DNA of 7,625 nt from Omnitrophica WOR_2 bacterium RBG_13_41_10 (GCA_001805465.1 MHGH01000012.1:88943-96567), one strand, 5' to 3'. Shown: positions 1 to 6,960, numbered from the stretch's first letter. Notes: a model not told the origin generated them from the letters alone. Program-made: numbers and translations.

Positions 1-405
1 GGGGAATACCACGGTTCCTATGTCGCGCCCATCTAAAACAGCATCTTGCTCGCTCCCTAAATGCCTCTGCAGCTTTACCATTATTTCTCTTACTTCTTTA
101 ATCTTGGCGATGTCAGAGACGTATTGGGTTATTTCGGGTTTACGGATTAAACCAGTAACGTCGCGACCATCTAGAAATACCTGCAGAGAGCCTAGCTGTG
201 TATTGGTGAGGTTAATTTTTGCGGTAGCGGCTATATTAATTAAGGCGGGAATATCTCTAGTATCTATCTTTTTCTCTAAAGCTGCCAGGGTCAGCGCCCG
301 GTACATACTACCGGTGTCAATATAAAGAAAATCTAACTTCTTGGCTAATAGTTTTGCTACTGTACTTTTACCCGCACCGGCTGGACCGTCAACGGCAATA
401 ATCAT
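1..405 (-). CDS. cmk: Cytidylate (CMP/dCMP) kinase, 3' part cut by window edge
   Basis: The 135 visible codons translate as an NMP-kinase-fold protein. CMP kinase phosphorylates CMP and dCMP with ATP in the cytoplasm, feeding CTP/dCTP synthesis. A P-loop GPAGAGKST lies at residues 7-15, the DTGSMYR motif at 30-36, a DGRDVT segment at 79-84 in the CMP-binding insert, and the family signature DGRDIGTVVFP at 125-135, where the window stops. About 40% of a normal protein of roughly 220 residues is therefore missing, including the lid and the C-terminal arginines. The ATG at 405-403 overlaps the tyrA stop as ATGA, which suggests translational coupling. AAGAGAA lies a little upstream as a modest ribosome binding site. 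In many bacteria aroA separates tyrA from cmk, but here it does not. The identification is firm. Confidence 0.96.
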   Translation of the reverse strand, partial: MIIAVDGPAGAGKSTVAKLLAKKLDFLYIDTGSMYRALTLAALEKKIDTRDIPALINIAATAKINLTNTQLGSLQVFLDGRDVTGLIRKPEITQYVSDIAKIKEVREIMVKLQRHLGSEQDAVLDGRDIGTVVFP

Positions 406-1232
406 GCTATGCGTTCTCTTTTGTTCCTGGCTTTCTCTAAAATACTGATTAGCTGTTTTTTGTTTTTATTTTTAATCGCGGATTTTAAGCGAGAAATATT
501 CTTTTCAAAACCTCTAATGGCATTGAGCATATTCTTTCGATTGGTTAAAAATATATCTGCCCAAAGCTGGGCATCCGAAAGGGCCACCCGGCTAGTTCCT
601 TTCAGGCCGCTTGCAGAAAATTTTAAATATTGAGCAGGTATGGTTTCTATTAATGAAAATGCTGCAAGGTGAGGAAGGTGGCTGACTAAAGAAAGAATCT
701 TATCGTGCGCCTTTGGGGTCAATAAACTTACCCGGCTACCTAATTGTTTCCAAAATACCTGTATCATTTTTAATGCTGTAGCGGATGTTTTAGCAGTGGG
801 GGTTAAGATACAGAGAGAATCCTCTAAGATGCTGCTAGAGGCATTGATTACTCCGCGCCTTTCTGAACCGGCTAAAGGATGAGCCCCTACAAATTGAGGA
901 AATATCTTATCCAGTTTTGCCACTATTGCTTCCTTGGTGCTACCCACATCCATGACTATGCATCGAGAATCTATAATTTTAGAAATAGCAGGCGCTAAAT
1001 TTAATATGGTATTTACAGGAGTGGCTAAAATTAATAAATCTGCGCCCTTAATTATTTTTAAGGCCTGTGAACCTCTGTCTATGGTACCGCTTTTCTTGGC
1101 TAAGGATAAAGTCCTTTTATGGCGAGTAATGCCTACAACCTCGTAAGCCAACCGTTTCTTTTTTATGGCTAAGGCAATAGAACCGCCGATTAAACCCACG
1201 CCTACTATCGCTACTTTTTTAAATAGCTTCAT
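402..1232 (-). CDS. tyrA: Prephenate dehydrogenase (single domain, no ACT)
   Basis: A 276-residue TyrA-family protein that oxidatively decarboxylates prephenate to 4-hydroxyphenylpyruvate with NAD(P)+, the tyrosine branch point. The N-terminal Rossmann fold has GVGLIGGS at 11-18 and DVGSTK at 95-100. The catalytic region has GAHPLAGSE at 116-124 (His118), HD at 176-177 and SHLPH at 184-188, with GLKGTSR...W at 209-224 in the all-alpha dimerisation domain. That last motif usually reads G-F/L-R-D-T-S/T-R; here glycine replaces the aspartate. The length fits a stand-alone dehydrogenase with no fused chorismate mutase and no C-terminal ACT domain, so tyrosine feedback probably acts elsewhere. The start is ATG at 1232, with GGAAGAGAG (complement of 1242-1250) about 9 nt upstream inside the aroF 3' end. 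It lies 3 nt after aroF and overlaps cmk by 4 nt. Arogenate specificity cannot be excluded. Confidence 0.95.
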   Translation of the reverse strand: MKLFKKVAIVGVGLIGGSIALAIKKKRLAYEVVGITRHKRTLSLAKKSGTIDRGSQALKIIKGADLLILATPVNTILNLAPAISKIIDSRCIVMDVGSTKEAIVAKLDKIFPQFVGAHPLAGSERRGVINASSSILEDSLCILTPTAKTSATALKMIQVFWKQLGSRVSLLTPKAHDKILSLVSHLPHLAAFSLIETIPAQYLKFSASGLKGTSRVALSDAQLWADIFLTNRKNMLNAIRGFEKNISRLKSAIKNKNKKQLISILEKARNKRERIA

Positions 1233-1235
1233 AAA

Positions 1236-2252
1236 TTAAATCTCTCTTCCAATAGCTTTGGCTATGGTTTTTAAATCATTCATTAGTTGAGAAAAATTCG
1301 CAGGTAAAAGCGATTGAGCGCCATCAGACATCGCTTCTTCCGGATGGCTATGCACCTCGATAATCAGGCCATCTGCGCCTGCTGCTACTGCAGCCTTGGC
1401 AAGCGAAGAAACCAACCCCCATTTACCGGCAGCATGGCTGGGATCAACGATGATGGGTAGATGCGAAAGTTGTTTTACCGCCGCCACCGCGCTAATATCC
1501 AAAGTATTACGGGTAAAATCTTCAAATGTCCTAATACCGCGTTCGCAAAGAACCAGGTTAAAATTACCTCCGGATAAAATGTACTCTGCAGACATCAATA
1601 ATTCCTTGATAGTAGAGGCCAGGCCGCGCTTCAGGAGAACCGGTTTTTTGGTAGCACCCACCTCTTTTAGCAGATTAAAATTCTGCATATTGCGGGCACC
1701 GATTTGTAATATATCGGCGTATTTAGCCACTAATTCTACATGCCGAGTATCCATTACTTCACTCACCGTAGCCAAGTTTAATTCTTTGCCCACCTGATTT
1801 AAATATTTTAAACCTTCTTCGCCTAAACCTTGAAAGCTATAAGGCGAAGTGCGCGGTTTAAATGCCCCCCCTCGTAATACCATTGCCCCTGCTTTTTTAA
1901 TCTCCACAGCTATATCATGCAAGGTCTCCATATTCTCAATTGCGCAAGGGCCGGCCATAGCCACTATTTTTTTACCTCCGATCTTAACTCCCTTGCCTAA
2001 ATCGACAACCGAAGCTTCATGCCTGAATTCTCGCGAGACTAATTTGTAAGGCGCTAAGACCGGCATAACTTTTTCTACGCCGGGAAACACCTCTAAAGGC
2101 GTTACCTGCAATACTTCCTCCGGCCCAATAACCCCGATAATAGAACGCTCGGTTCCTTTAGAAAGAACGGGCTTTAAGCCTAACTTTTGCACCCTATCAA
2201 TAATATGGTTAATCTGTTCCTCTGTGGCATCCTGCCTTAAAACAATAATCAT
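1236..2252 (-). CDS. aroF: 3-deoxy-7-phosphoheptulonate (DAHP) synthase, type I-beta with N-terminal regulatory domain
   Basis: The first enzyme of the shikimate pathway, condensing phosphoenolpyruvate and erythrose 4-phosphate. The 338 residues split into a ferredoxin-like N-terminal domain (about 1-70), which in the Thermotoga maritima enzyme mediates tyrosine/phenylalanine inhibition, and a TIM barrel (about 85-338). Barrel motifs are AGPCAIE at 100-106, RGGAFKPRTSPYSFQG at 127-142, QIGARNMQN at 183-191, KRG at 208-210, ERGIRTFE at 237-244, DPSHAAGK at 270-277 and EVHSHPEEAMSDGAQ at 299-313. The expected metal ligands Cys103, His273, Glu299 and Asp310 are all present, offset by one from T. 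maritima. The N-terminal domain implies an allosterically controlled enzyme, the likely feedback point for the aromatic cluster. The ATG at 2252 has a strong AAGGGGGA ribosome binding site 5-6 nt upstream. The gene lies 14 nt after hisC. Confidence 0.97.
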   Translation of the reverse strand: MIIVLRQDATEEQINHIIDRVQKLGLKPVLSKGTERSIIGVIGPEEVLQVTPLEVFPGVEKVMPVLAPYKLVSREFRHEASVVDLGKGVKIGGKKIVAMAGPCAIENMETLHDIAVEIKKAGAMVLRGGAFKPRTSPYSFQGLGEEGLKYLNQVGKELNLATVSEVMDTRHVELVAKYADILQIGARNMQNFNLLKEVGATKKPVLLKRGLASTIKELLMSAEYILSGGNFNLVLCERGIRTFEDFTRNTLDISAVAAVKQLSHLPIIVDPSHAAGKWGLVSSLAKAAVAAGADGLIIEVHSHPEEAMSDGAQSLLPANFSQLMNDLKTIAKAIGREI

Positions 2253-2257
2253 TTTTA

Positions 2258-2265
2258 TCCCCCTT
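2258..2265 (-). promoter_or_regulatory. Strong ribosome binding site of aroF
   Basis: The minus strand reads AAGGGGGA in the 14-nt gap between the hisC stop and the aroF ATG. Its spacing is about 5 nt, which fixes the aroF start at 2252. Confidence 0.75.
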
Positions 2266-2266
2266 A

Positions 2267-3349
2267 TTAACGCAGAACTTTCTTTAACACTTTAATAAAC
2301 CTCTCATTTTCTTTTTTAGTTCCTATGGTGACCCGAATAAAATTCTTCAGGCCATATTGCTGCATATCCCGGACAATCACGCCGAATTTAAGCATATCTT
2401 TAAATACTGCTAGGCAATCCCGGCCAACATCTATAAGTATAAAATTAGCCACTGATGGCACATAACTTATTCCCATCTTATGCAAATTATCATAAAGATA
2501 ACTCTTACCTTCCAAGATTATTTTCCTAGTTTTCTTCAAGAATCTCTTGTCATCCAGAGCTGCAATAGCTGCCTGTTGGGCTAAGAGATTAACATTAAAA
2601 GGCTGGCGCGCCCTCTCCATAAAAGCCGTAAATTCTGTTCTTGCTACGGCATATCCTATCCTTAATCCGGCTAACCCGTAGGCCTTGGAAAAGGTCTTTA
2701 AGGCTATAACGTTTTTATTTCGGATGAGCGCCAGGCTATTGGGAAAATCATCCACGTCTATAAAAGTGTCGTATGCCTCATCTAACACCAATATTAAATC
2801 TTCCGGCAGGCCCTTGATAAAATCCTGCAACTCATATTTAGTAACATAGGTGCCTGTGGGGTTGTTGGGATTAGAAATAAAAATTAATTTTGTTTTTTTG
2901 GTGATATTCTTCTTTATTGCCTCCAAGTCATACTTAAAGTATTTTAAGGGGACTTTTATTATTTCTCGGCCCAAGACAGAGGCAATTATCTCATATTCCA
3001 AAAATGTGGTATCCGCAGTAATGATATTTTCCTCATCTTCCACGAATGTTTTTATAATTATATCGATAAGCTCATCTGAGCCGTTACCTAATACTAATTC
3101 TAGAGGCCCTACATTCAAGAATCTGGCTAGCCTCTTCTTTAGATACCAACCCTGGCTATCCGGATAGCGGTTTATGCCAGAGAGATTCTTTTTTATTGCC
3201 GCCAGAGCCTTAGGTGAAGCCCCTAAAGGATTTTCGTTAGAGGCAAGTTTTACCACCTCTTTTAAACCCAATTGCCTTTTGGTTTCCTCTATGGGCTTGC
3301 CTGCAACATAGGGTTTTACATTTAAGATATTTTTTCTTACTATAGCCAT
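2267..3349 (-). CDS. hisC: Histidinol-phosphate / aromatic aminotransferase, HisC family (PLP)
   Basis: A fold-type I aminotransferase of 360 residues from ATG 3349. Motifs in this numbering are SNENPLG at 37-43, SNPNNPTG at 159-166, LDEAY at 189-193, the PLP lysine Lys222 in TFSKAYGLAGLRIGY (219-233) and the substrate-carboxylate arginine Arg339 in IRVTIGT. HisC converts imidazole-acetol phosphate and glutamate to histidinol phosphate. Family members such as the Bacillus subtilis enzyme also transaminate phenylpyruvate and 4-hydroxyphenylpyruvate. No other his gene is visible, and the gene sits between pheA and aroF, so I infer an aromatic role, possibly in addition to histidine synthesis. 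A longer reading from 3403 would add 18 residues without family similarity and overlap pheA by 46 nt. The chosen start leaves an 8-nt gap after pheA, and GGGAG (complement of 3363-3367) lies 13 nt upstream, a longer spacing than usual. Confidence 0.93.
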   Translation of the reverse strand: MAIVRKNILNVKPYVAGKPIEETKRQLGLKEVVKLASNENPLGASPKALAAIKKNLSGINRYPDSQGWYLKKRLARFLNVGPLELVLGNGSDELIDIIIKTFVEDEENIITADTTFLEYEIIASVLGREIIKVPLKYFKYDLEAIKKNITKKTKLIFISNPNNPTGTYVTKYELQDFIKGLPEDLILVLDEAYDTFIDVDDFPNSLALIRNKNVIALKTFSKAYGLAGLRIGYAVARTEFTAFMERARQPFNVNLLAQQAAIAALDDKRFLKKTRKIILEGKSYLYDNLHKMGISYVPSVANFILIDVGRDCLAVFKDMLKFGVIVRDMQQYGLKNFIRVTIGTKKENERFIKVLKKVLR

Positions 3350-3357
3350 ATTATTTT

Positions 3358-4419
3358 TTAATCTCCCACCGGATAAGAACCGAGAATTTTCAAAAAAGTA
3401 CACTTATTTTCCAATTCCAAAAGCGCTTTTTTCACTTTAGGATTATCGTGATGGCCTTCTAAATCCACAAAGAAATAGTAATCCCAAGCCTTCTTTTTGG
3501 AAGGCCGCGATTCAATCTTGGTCAGATTAATTTTATATTTTTTGAAAGGCATCAGCATATCATATAAAGCGCCTACCCTGTCTTTAATAGAAAATAAAAT
3601 AGAGGTTTTATCATTTTTAGTCTCTTGAGCTTCGGATTTACCGATGACCAAGAAACGGGTAATATTGTGCGGCGAATCCTCGACATCCCTGGCAATAATA
3701 TTTAATTTATAGAGCTTGGCTGCCAGAAGCGAAGCAATACATGCGCTATTTTTTTCTTTTGCCGCAATCTGGGCGGCGCGCGTGGTGCTGGAGACTTCTA
3801 ATATTTGCGCAGCAGGCAGATTTTTCTGCAGCCAAATATTACACTGGCCAAATACCTGAGGATTAGAATATATCCGCCTGATTTTATTTTTAGCACATTT
3901 TGCTAAAATATTGTGCGATATATCTAAAACCACTTGCGAACAGATCTGTAAATCCGAATCCACAAACATGTCCAAGGTATGCGTAACCGCTCCCTCGGTA
4001 GAATTTTCAATAGGGACTACTCCATAATCGGCATTATCGCGCTCTACCTCTAAGAAAACTTCAGGGATACTATTACAGGCAACATACTCTACCTGCGAAC
4101 CAAATCTTTTTAATGCGGCCAGATGAGTAAAAGTTGCCTGCGGCCCCAGATAAGCTATTCTTAATACCTTATCTATGGATAAACTAGCAGACATAATCTC
4201 GCGGTAAATCGCCTCTAAGGCATTGGCGGTTAAAGGCCCCTGGCTGAGAGCAGCGGTTTTTCTTAAGACCTCTCTTTCTCTTTCCGGTGAATAAATGCTT
4301 TTGCCCTGGCGGCGTTTTATCTGGGCGATATCCAAAGTAATATTAGCGCGCATATTCAAAAGCTGAATTATTTTTTTGTCTAAGCTATCAATTTTCTTTC
4401 GTAACTTCTGCAACATCAT
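3358..4419 (-). CDS. pheA: Bifunctional chorismate mutase / prephenate dehydratase with ACT domain (P-protein)
   Basis: A 353-residue cytoplasmic fusion enzyme making phenylpyruvate from chorismate via prephenate. Residues 1-85 are an AroQ-type helical chorismate mutase; Arg7, Arg24, Lys35, Arg47 and Glu48 align with active-site residues of the Escherichia coli P-protein mutase. Residues about 86-265 are the prephenate dehydratase, with YLGPQATFTH at 90-99, PIENSTEG at 136-143 and the catalytic TRF at 254-256 in NITRF. Residues about 272-353 form the ACT domain, with GALYD at 283-287 and ESRPSKKKAWDYYFFVD at 303-319, the phenylalanine-binding elements, so feedback inhibition by phenylalanine is expected. 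The mutase also supplies prephenate for tyrA, which has no mutase of its own. The gene starts with two ATGs. The first, at 4419, is preceded by AAGGAG at 7 nt. It follows scpB by 15 nt. Confidence 0.97.
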   Translation of the reverse strand: MMLQKLRKKIDSLDKKIIQLLNMRANITLDIAQIKRRQGKSIYSPEREREVLRKTAALSQGPLTANALEAIYREIMSASLSIDKVLRIAYLGPQATFTHLAALKRFGSQVEYVACNSIPEVFLEVERDNADYGVVPIENSTEGAVTHTLDMFVDSDLQICSQVVLDISHNILAKCAKNKIRRIYSNPQVFGQCNIWLQKNLPAAQILEVSSTTRAAQIAAKEKNSACIASLLAAKLYKLNIIARDVEDSPHNITRFLVIGKSEAQETKNDKTSILFSIKDRVGALYDMLMPFKKYKINLTKIESRPSKKKAWDYYFFVDLEGHHDNPKVKKALLELENKCTFLKILGSYPVGD

Positions 4420-4426
4420 CTGTCTT

Positions 4427-4432
4427 CTCCTT
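4427..4432 (-). promoter_or_regulatory. Ribosome binding site of pheA
   Basis: AAGGAG on the minus strand lies in the 15-nt scpB-pheA gap, 7 nt before the ATG at 4419. It supports the first of the two tandem methionines as the start. Confidence 0.75.
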
Positions 4433-4434
4433 TT

Positions 4435-4962
4435 TCAAGTTAATGCCTCCTGAAAATTATCTATCTTAGGCAACTCCTCCAAAGATTTTAAACCAAAATA
4501 CTCTAAAAATTGCCGGGTTGTCCCGTATACAAACGGCCGGCCGGGCGCTTTTTTCCTTCCGCAAATACGCACTAACCCTTTTTCTAAAAGATTTTGCATC
4601 AAGCCGTCGATATTAACATTCCTTATAGACCCTATCTCTAATTTTGTTAACGGCTGTTTATAAGCGATAATAGCTAAGGTCTCTAATGCTGGCTTAGAAA
4701 GCCTTTCGCTGCGGCGGTTTTTATAGAGTTTTTTCAAAAATACCGCCAAGGCAGGGGCAGTGATCATCTGGAATCCGCCGGCAATTTCAATGATGCGCAT
4801 CCCCCGGTTAGCAGTTTCGTATTCGGCTTGTAATTCCTCCAGTTTTTTACGAATCCCAACCGTGTCAAGCCCCAAAACTTCCTTTATCCTTTCAAGGGCC
4901 AAAGGCCTTTCGCTGACAAAAAGCAATGCCTCTATCACGGTTTTAATATTATCTTCGGGCAT
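4435..4962 (-). CDS. scpB: Segregation and condensation protein B
   Basis: A 175-residue ScpB, the kleisin-associated winged-helix protein that joins ScpA and SMC in the bacterial condensin needed for chromosome compaction and segregation. The first winged helix spans about 1-85 and contains EALLFVSERPL at 11-21. The second spans about 86-160 and carries the family signature around LSKPALETLAIIAYKQPLT (88-106), IGSIRNVNIDG at 110-120 and GRPFVYGTT at 141-149. Length is normal for the family. No scpA is adjacent, although the two genes are commonly neighbours, so ScpA must be encoded elsewhere. The ATG at 4962 follows the ruvA stop by 2 nt. The only good purine-rich site, AGAGGAGA, is about 18 nt upstream, so translation may depend on coupling to ruvA. 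Confidence 0.94.
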   Translation of the reverse strand: MPEDNIKTVIEALLFVSERPLALERIKEVLGLDTVGIRKKLEELQAEYETANRGMRIIEIAGGFQMITAPALAVFLKKLYKNRRSERLSKPALETLAIIAYKQPLTKLEIGSIRNVNIDGLMQNLLEKGLVRICGRKKAPGRPFVYGTTRQFLEYFGLKSLEELPKIDNFQEALT

Positions 4963-4964
4963 AA

Positions 4965-5597
4965 TTATTTATTGTGTATTCTCCTCTGTTTATAGACTTC
5001 ATTCAGCAAATCTTCTGTTGTTTCTAGCTGCGGGCATCTTTCTAATGCTTTTTTTATCATTAAAGAGGCCTCTGATTTTTTATATTCTAACTGCGTTAAT
5101 ACCTCTAAAACCTCTTCTTCGATATCTTTAATTTTTTCTTTTGCCTCTTTTATCTTATGGTCCTGGATAAGGCCAAACTTTCCGACCTTATTCTGAAGTT
5201 TTGCTATGATTTCTTTAGCCCTTTGCTGGCCTATGCCGGGCAAGGATCTTAAGAACTCGGCATCTGCTTCATCTATTGCCTGGGCAATTAAAGATATGGG
5301 TTTATTTAATGCCTTTAAGGCTGCACGCGGGCCTATACCTGAAACAGTAATAAAGACTCCGAAGAATTCTTTTTCTATTTCATTCAAAAAACCAATCAAC
5401 ATCGGAGTGCTGCGCGAAGGCTCAACCTGAAAATAATGGTAGGTGATAAGGCTTATCGCGCCATCCACTCCTATATTTTTATCTATGCGCTGCATCACGC
5501 AGGCCGGAAGTAATACCTCATAACAAACACCACCCACGTCTATAATTAAATAATTTATGCCTTTCTCAATAATCTTTCCGTGAATGCGCGCTATCAT
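4965..5597 (-). CDS. ruvA: Holliday junction branch-migration protein RuvA
   Basis: A 210-residue RuvA, the tetrameric protein that binds four-way junctions and loads the RuvB motor. Domain I is an OB fold (about 1-62, starting MIARIHGKI). Domain II has two helix-hairpin-helix motifs, SGIGPRAAL at 86-94 and LPGIGQQRA at 119-127, which contact the DNA backbone. A charged linker rich in Lys and Glu (about 140-163) leads to domain III (about 163-210), the three-helix RuvB-binding domain with YKKSEASLMIKKAL at 172-185. Length is slightly above the usual 190-205. Its ATG overlaps the ruvC stop as ATGA at 5597-5594, implying coupled translation. ruvB, commonly the next gene, is replaced here by scpB. 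Confidence 0.96.
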   Translation of the reverse strand: MIARIHGKIIEKGINYLIIDVGGVCYEVLLPACVMQRIDKNIGVDGAISLITYHYFQVEPSRSTPMLIGFLNEIEKEFFGVFITVSGIGPRAALKALNKPISLIAQAIDEADAEFLRSLPGIGQQRAKEIIAKLQNKVGKFGLIQDHKIKEAKEKIKDIEEEVLEVLTQLEYKKSEASLMIKKALERCPQLETTEDLLNEVYKQRRIHNK

Positions 5598-6076
5598 ATT
5601 TTGGCCCTGATAATGTAACTATGCGCTACAGCTAAAGCCAAGGCATCGGTAACATCGGTATATTTAGGGATAATTTTTAAATTTAATAAGCCCAAGATCA
5701 TCCTCTGCACCTGAAGTTTGGAAGCCAGGCCATTACCGACTATCGCTTTCTTTACCCTTGTAGCCGCATATTCGGCTAAGGCTACCTTGTTTCTGGCGCA
5801 GGCCAAGCAGATGACGCCGCGTGCCTGGCCTAAGATATATGCGGTAGTAGGATGCCGGTAATGGGCGTATAATTTTTCCAGTACTACCACATCAGGCTTA
5901 GTATCAAATATCAGTTTTTCGGTTGCTTTATATATTTTATCCAGTCGTTCAGGCACAGGGTGAGATGCTGAAGTTTTAATTATTCCCGCTTCTAACAAGG
6001 CCAAGTTTTTTTTGCCAAAATCAATCACCCCGTATCCGGTAATTGTTAAAGCAGGGTCTATTCCCAATATTCTCAT
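5594..6076 (-). CDS. ruvC: Crossover junction endodeoxyribonuclease RuvC
   Basis: A 160-residue resolvase with the RNase H fold. It cuts Holliday junctions symmetrically after RuvAB branch migration. The four acidic metal ligands are recognisable: Asp7 in ILGIDPALTITGYGVI, Glu67 in VVVLEKLY, and Asp141 and Asp144 in TDVTDALALA. The DNA-binding segment GNGLASKLQVQRMI lies at 114-127. Length is standard for the family. The gene starts at ATG 6076, 3 nt after the yebC stop, with no convincing ribosome binding site, so it is probably translated by coupling to yebC. The yebC-ruvC-ruvA order is widespread in bacteria. Confidence 0.96.
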   Translation of the reverse strand: MRILGIDPALTITGYGVIDFGKKNLALLEAGIIKTSASHPVPERLDKIYKATEKLIFDTKPDVVVLEKLYAHYRHPTTAYILGQARGVICLACARNKVALAEYAATRVKKAIVGNGLASKLQVQRMILGLLNLKIIPKYTDVTDALALAVAHSYIIRAKI

Positions 6077-6079
6077 ATT

Positions 6080-6832
6080 TTAAGAAGCAGATATCTGCTC
6101 CATTATTTCATCGGGTATATCAAAATTAGCGTAAACCTGCTGCACGTCATCGTGTTCCTCTAAGGCATCAATCAAACCTAGCAACTGCTTGGCATCCCCA
6201 CCGGTTAATTTAATGGTTGAGGAAGGAATCATGGTTACTTCCGCATCAAGAAATTTTATTCCCTTATCCTGAATAGCCTGTTTTATTTTTTCAAAATCCT
6301 GGGCAGCGGTAAATATTTCGTAATTTTTTTCATCTGATTTAAAATCTTCTGCCCCCGCATCCAGGGCAATAGACATCAGTTCGTCTTCTTTAATTTGAGC
6401 CTTATCTACCAGCAGGTAACCTTTTTTACTAAACATCCAGCTCACTGAACCTGCCCCGGCCATATTGCCGCCTCTTTTCGACATTATATTGCGCAGTTCT
6501 GCCGTAGTGCGGTTCTTGTTATCGGTTAATGCTTCGATCATAACCGCAACACCACCGGGTCCATATGCCTCATACATAACAGTCTCATAAACTATACCGG
6601 GAAGTTCTCCTGTACCGCGTTTTATCGCCATTTTAACATTATCCGAAGGCATGTTGATTTCTTTAGCCCGCGATATAGCAGTGCGCAATTTGATATTTGT
6701 ATCGGGATTACCGCCGCCTTCGCGCGCAAGTACTGTAATCTCTTTGATTATTTTAGTGTAGGCCGCCCCTTTTTTAGCATCTGCTGCGTTTTTCCTTGAC
6801 TTATTTGTTTTCCATTTTGAATGGCCAGACAT
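6080..6832 (-). CDS. yebC: YebC/TACO1 family translation factor or regulator
   Basis: A 250-residue YebC-family protein. The signature MSGHSKW opens the protein. Further family motifs are NMPSDNVKMAIKRGTG at 60-75, YEAYGPGG at 87-94, TDNKNRTTAELR at 103-114, GSVSWMF at 128-134 and the C-terminal EEHDDVQQVYANFDI at 225-239. All three usual domains and the full length are present. Members were first annotated as transcriptional regulators. The mitochondrial homologue TACO1 and bacterial relatives have since been linked to relief of ribosome stalling on proline-rich stretches, and which role applies here cannot be read from sequence. A perfect AGGAGG lies 8 nt before ATG 6832. It is the first gene of the nine-gene run and sits downstream of the decamer dyad. 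Confidence 0.96.
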   Translation of the reverse strand: MSGHSKWKTNKSRKNAADAKKGAAYTKIIKEITVLAREGGGNPDTNIKLRTAISRAKEINMPSDNVKMAIKRGTGELPGIVYETVMYEAYGPGGVAVMIEALTDNKNRTTAELRNIMSKRGGNMAGAGSVSWMFSKKGYLLVDKAQIKEDELMSIALDAGAEDFKSDEKNYEIFTAAQDFEKIKQAIQDKGIKFLDAEVTMIPSSTIKLTGGDAKQLLGLIDALEEHDDVQQVYANFDIPDEIMEQISAS

Positions 6833-6840
6833 ATTGTTAC

Positions 6841-6846
6841 CCTCCT
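6841..6846 (-). promoter_or_regulatory. Consensus ribosome binding site of yebC
   Basis: AGGAGG on the minus strand ends 8 nt before the yebC ATG. It is the strongest Shine-Dalgarno sequence in the window, as expected for the leading gene of an operon. Confidence 0.85.
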
Positions 6847-6855
6847 AGAAAAATA

Positions 6856-6861
6856 AGTATA
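6856..6861 (-). promoter_or_regulatory. Candidate -10 element (TATACT) for the yebC operon
   Basis: The minus strand reads TATACT here, one mismatch from TATAAT. It would start transcription near 6849, only a few bases ahead of the AGGAGG. There is no good -35 hexamer at 16-18 nt spacing. The -35 position falls inside the second and third decamers of the dyad array, which would fit a promoter that is repressed or activated through that array. This is a pattern match only. Confidence 0.35.
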
Positions 6862-6960
6862 TGTTACTTAATGTTTCAAAAAGTTAGTTAAAGTTACACG
6901 AAGTTGCTTTTGTAACCTTGCGCAACATTATGAAACCTTACGTAACGTTGTGTAACTTTT
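6861..6960. repeat. Ten 10-bp repeats forming a five-plus-five mirror-image array
   Basis: The 100 bases between rnpB and yebC divide exactly into ten decamers. On the plus strand the first five start at 6861, 6871, 6881, 6891 and 6901 (for example ATGTTACTTA, AAGTTACACG) and carry GTT at their third to fifth bases. The next five start at 6911, 6921, 6931, 6941 and 6951 (for example TGTAACCTTG, CGTAACGTTG) and carry AAC at their fourth to sixth bases. Every GTT has its AAC partner at the mirror position about a dyad between 6909 and 6910. Bases outside the GTTAC/GTAAC core vary, so this is not a simple recent duplication. The outer arms also contain the exact inverted pair AAAGTTACAC (6890-6899) and GTGTAACTTT (6949-6958), offset from the main dyad. 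A helically phased protein-binding array is the likeliest reading; an imperfect RNA hairpin is the alternative. Confidence 0.85.

Noticed and set aside
20..2049. Several plus-strand open reading frames of 66-133 codons opposite cmk, tyrA and aroF
   Set aside because: They are antisense shadows of well-identified genes, lack ribosome binding sites and have no recognisable domains.
3350..3403. Longer hisC start at 3403 adding 18 residues
   Set aside because: It would overlap pheA by 46 nt, and the added residues do not look like a HisC N-terminus. The ATG at 3349 gives the family-typical beginning.
6086..6099. Perfect 14-bp palindrome AGCAGATATCTGCT at the end of yebC
   Set aside because: It encodes the ordinary C-terminal residues of YebC, has no loop or U-tract, and is not repeated in the window. 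It is probably chance.
6861..6960. CRISPR array reading of the periodic region
   Set aside because: The repeats are 10 bp with no spacers and they invert at the centre, unlike any CRISPR array.
6861..6960. T-box, trp-type leader or other known aromatic amino acid riboswitch
   Set aside because: There is no T-box sequence, no short leader peptide rich in Phe, Tyr or Trp, and no terminator/antiterminator pair. The array also appears to lie upstream of the likely transcription start.
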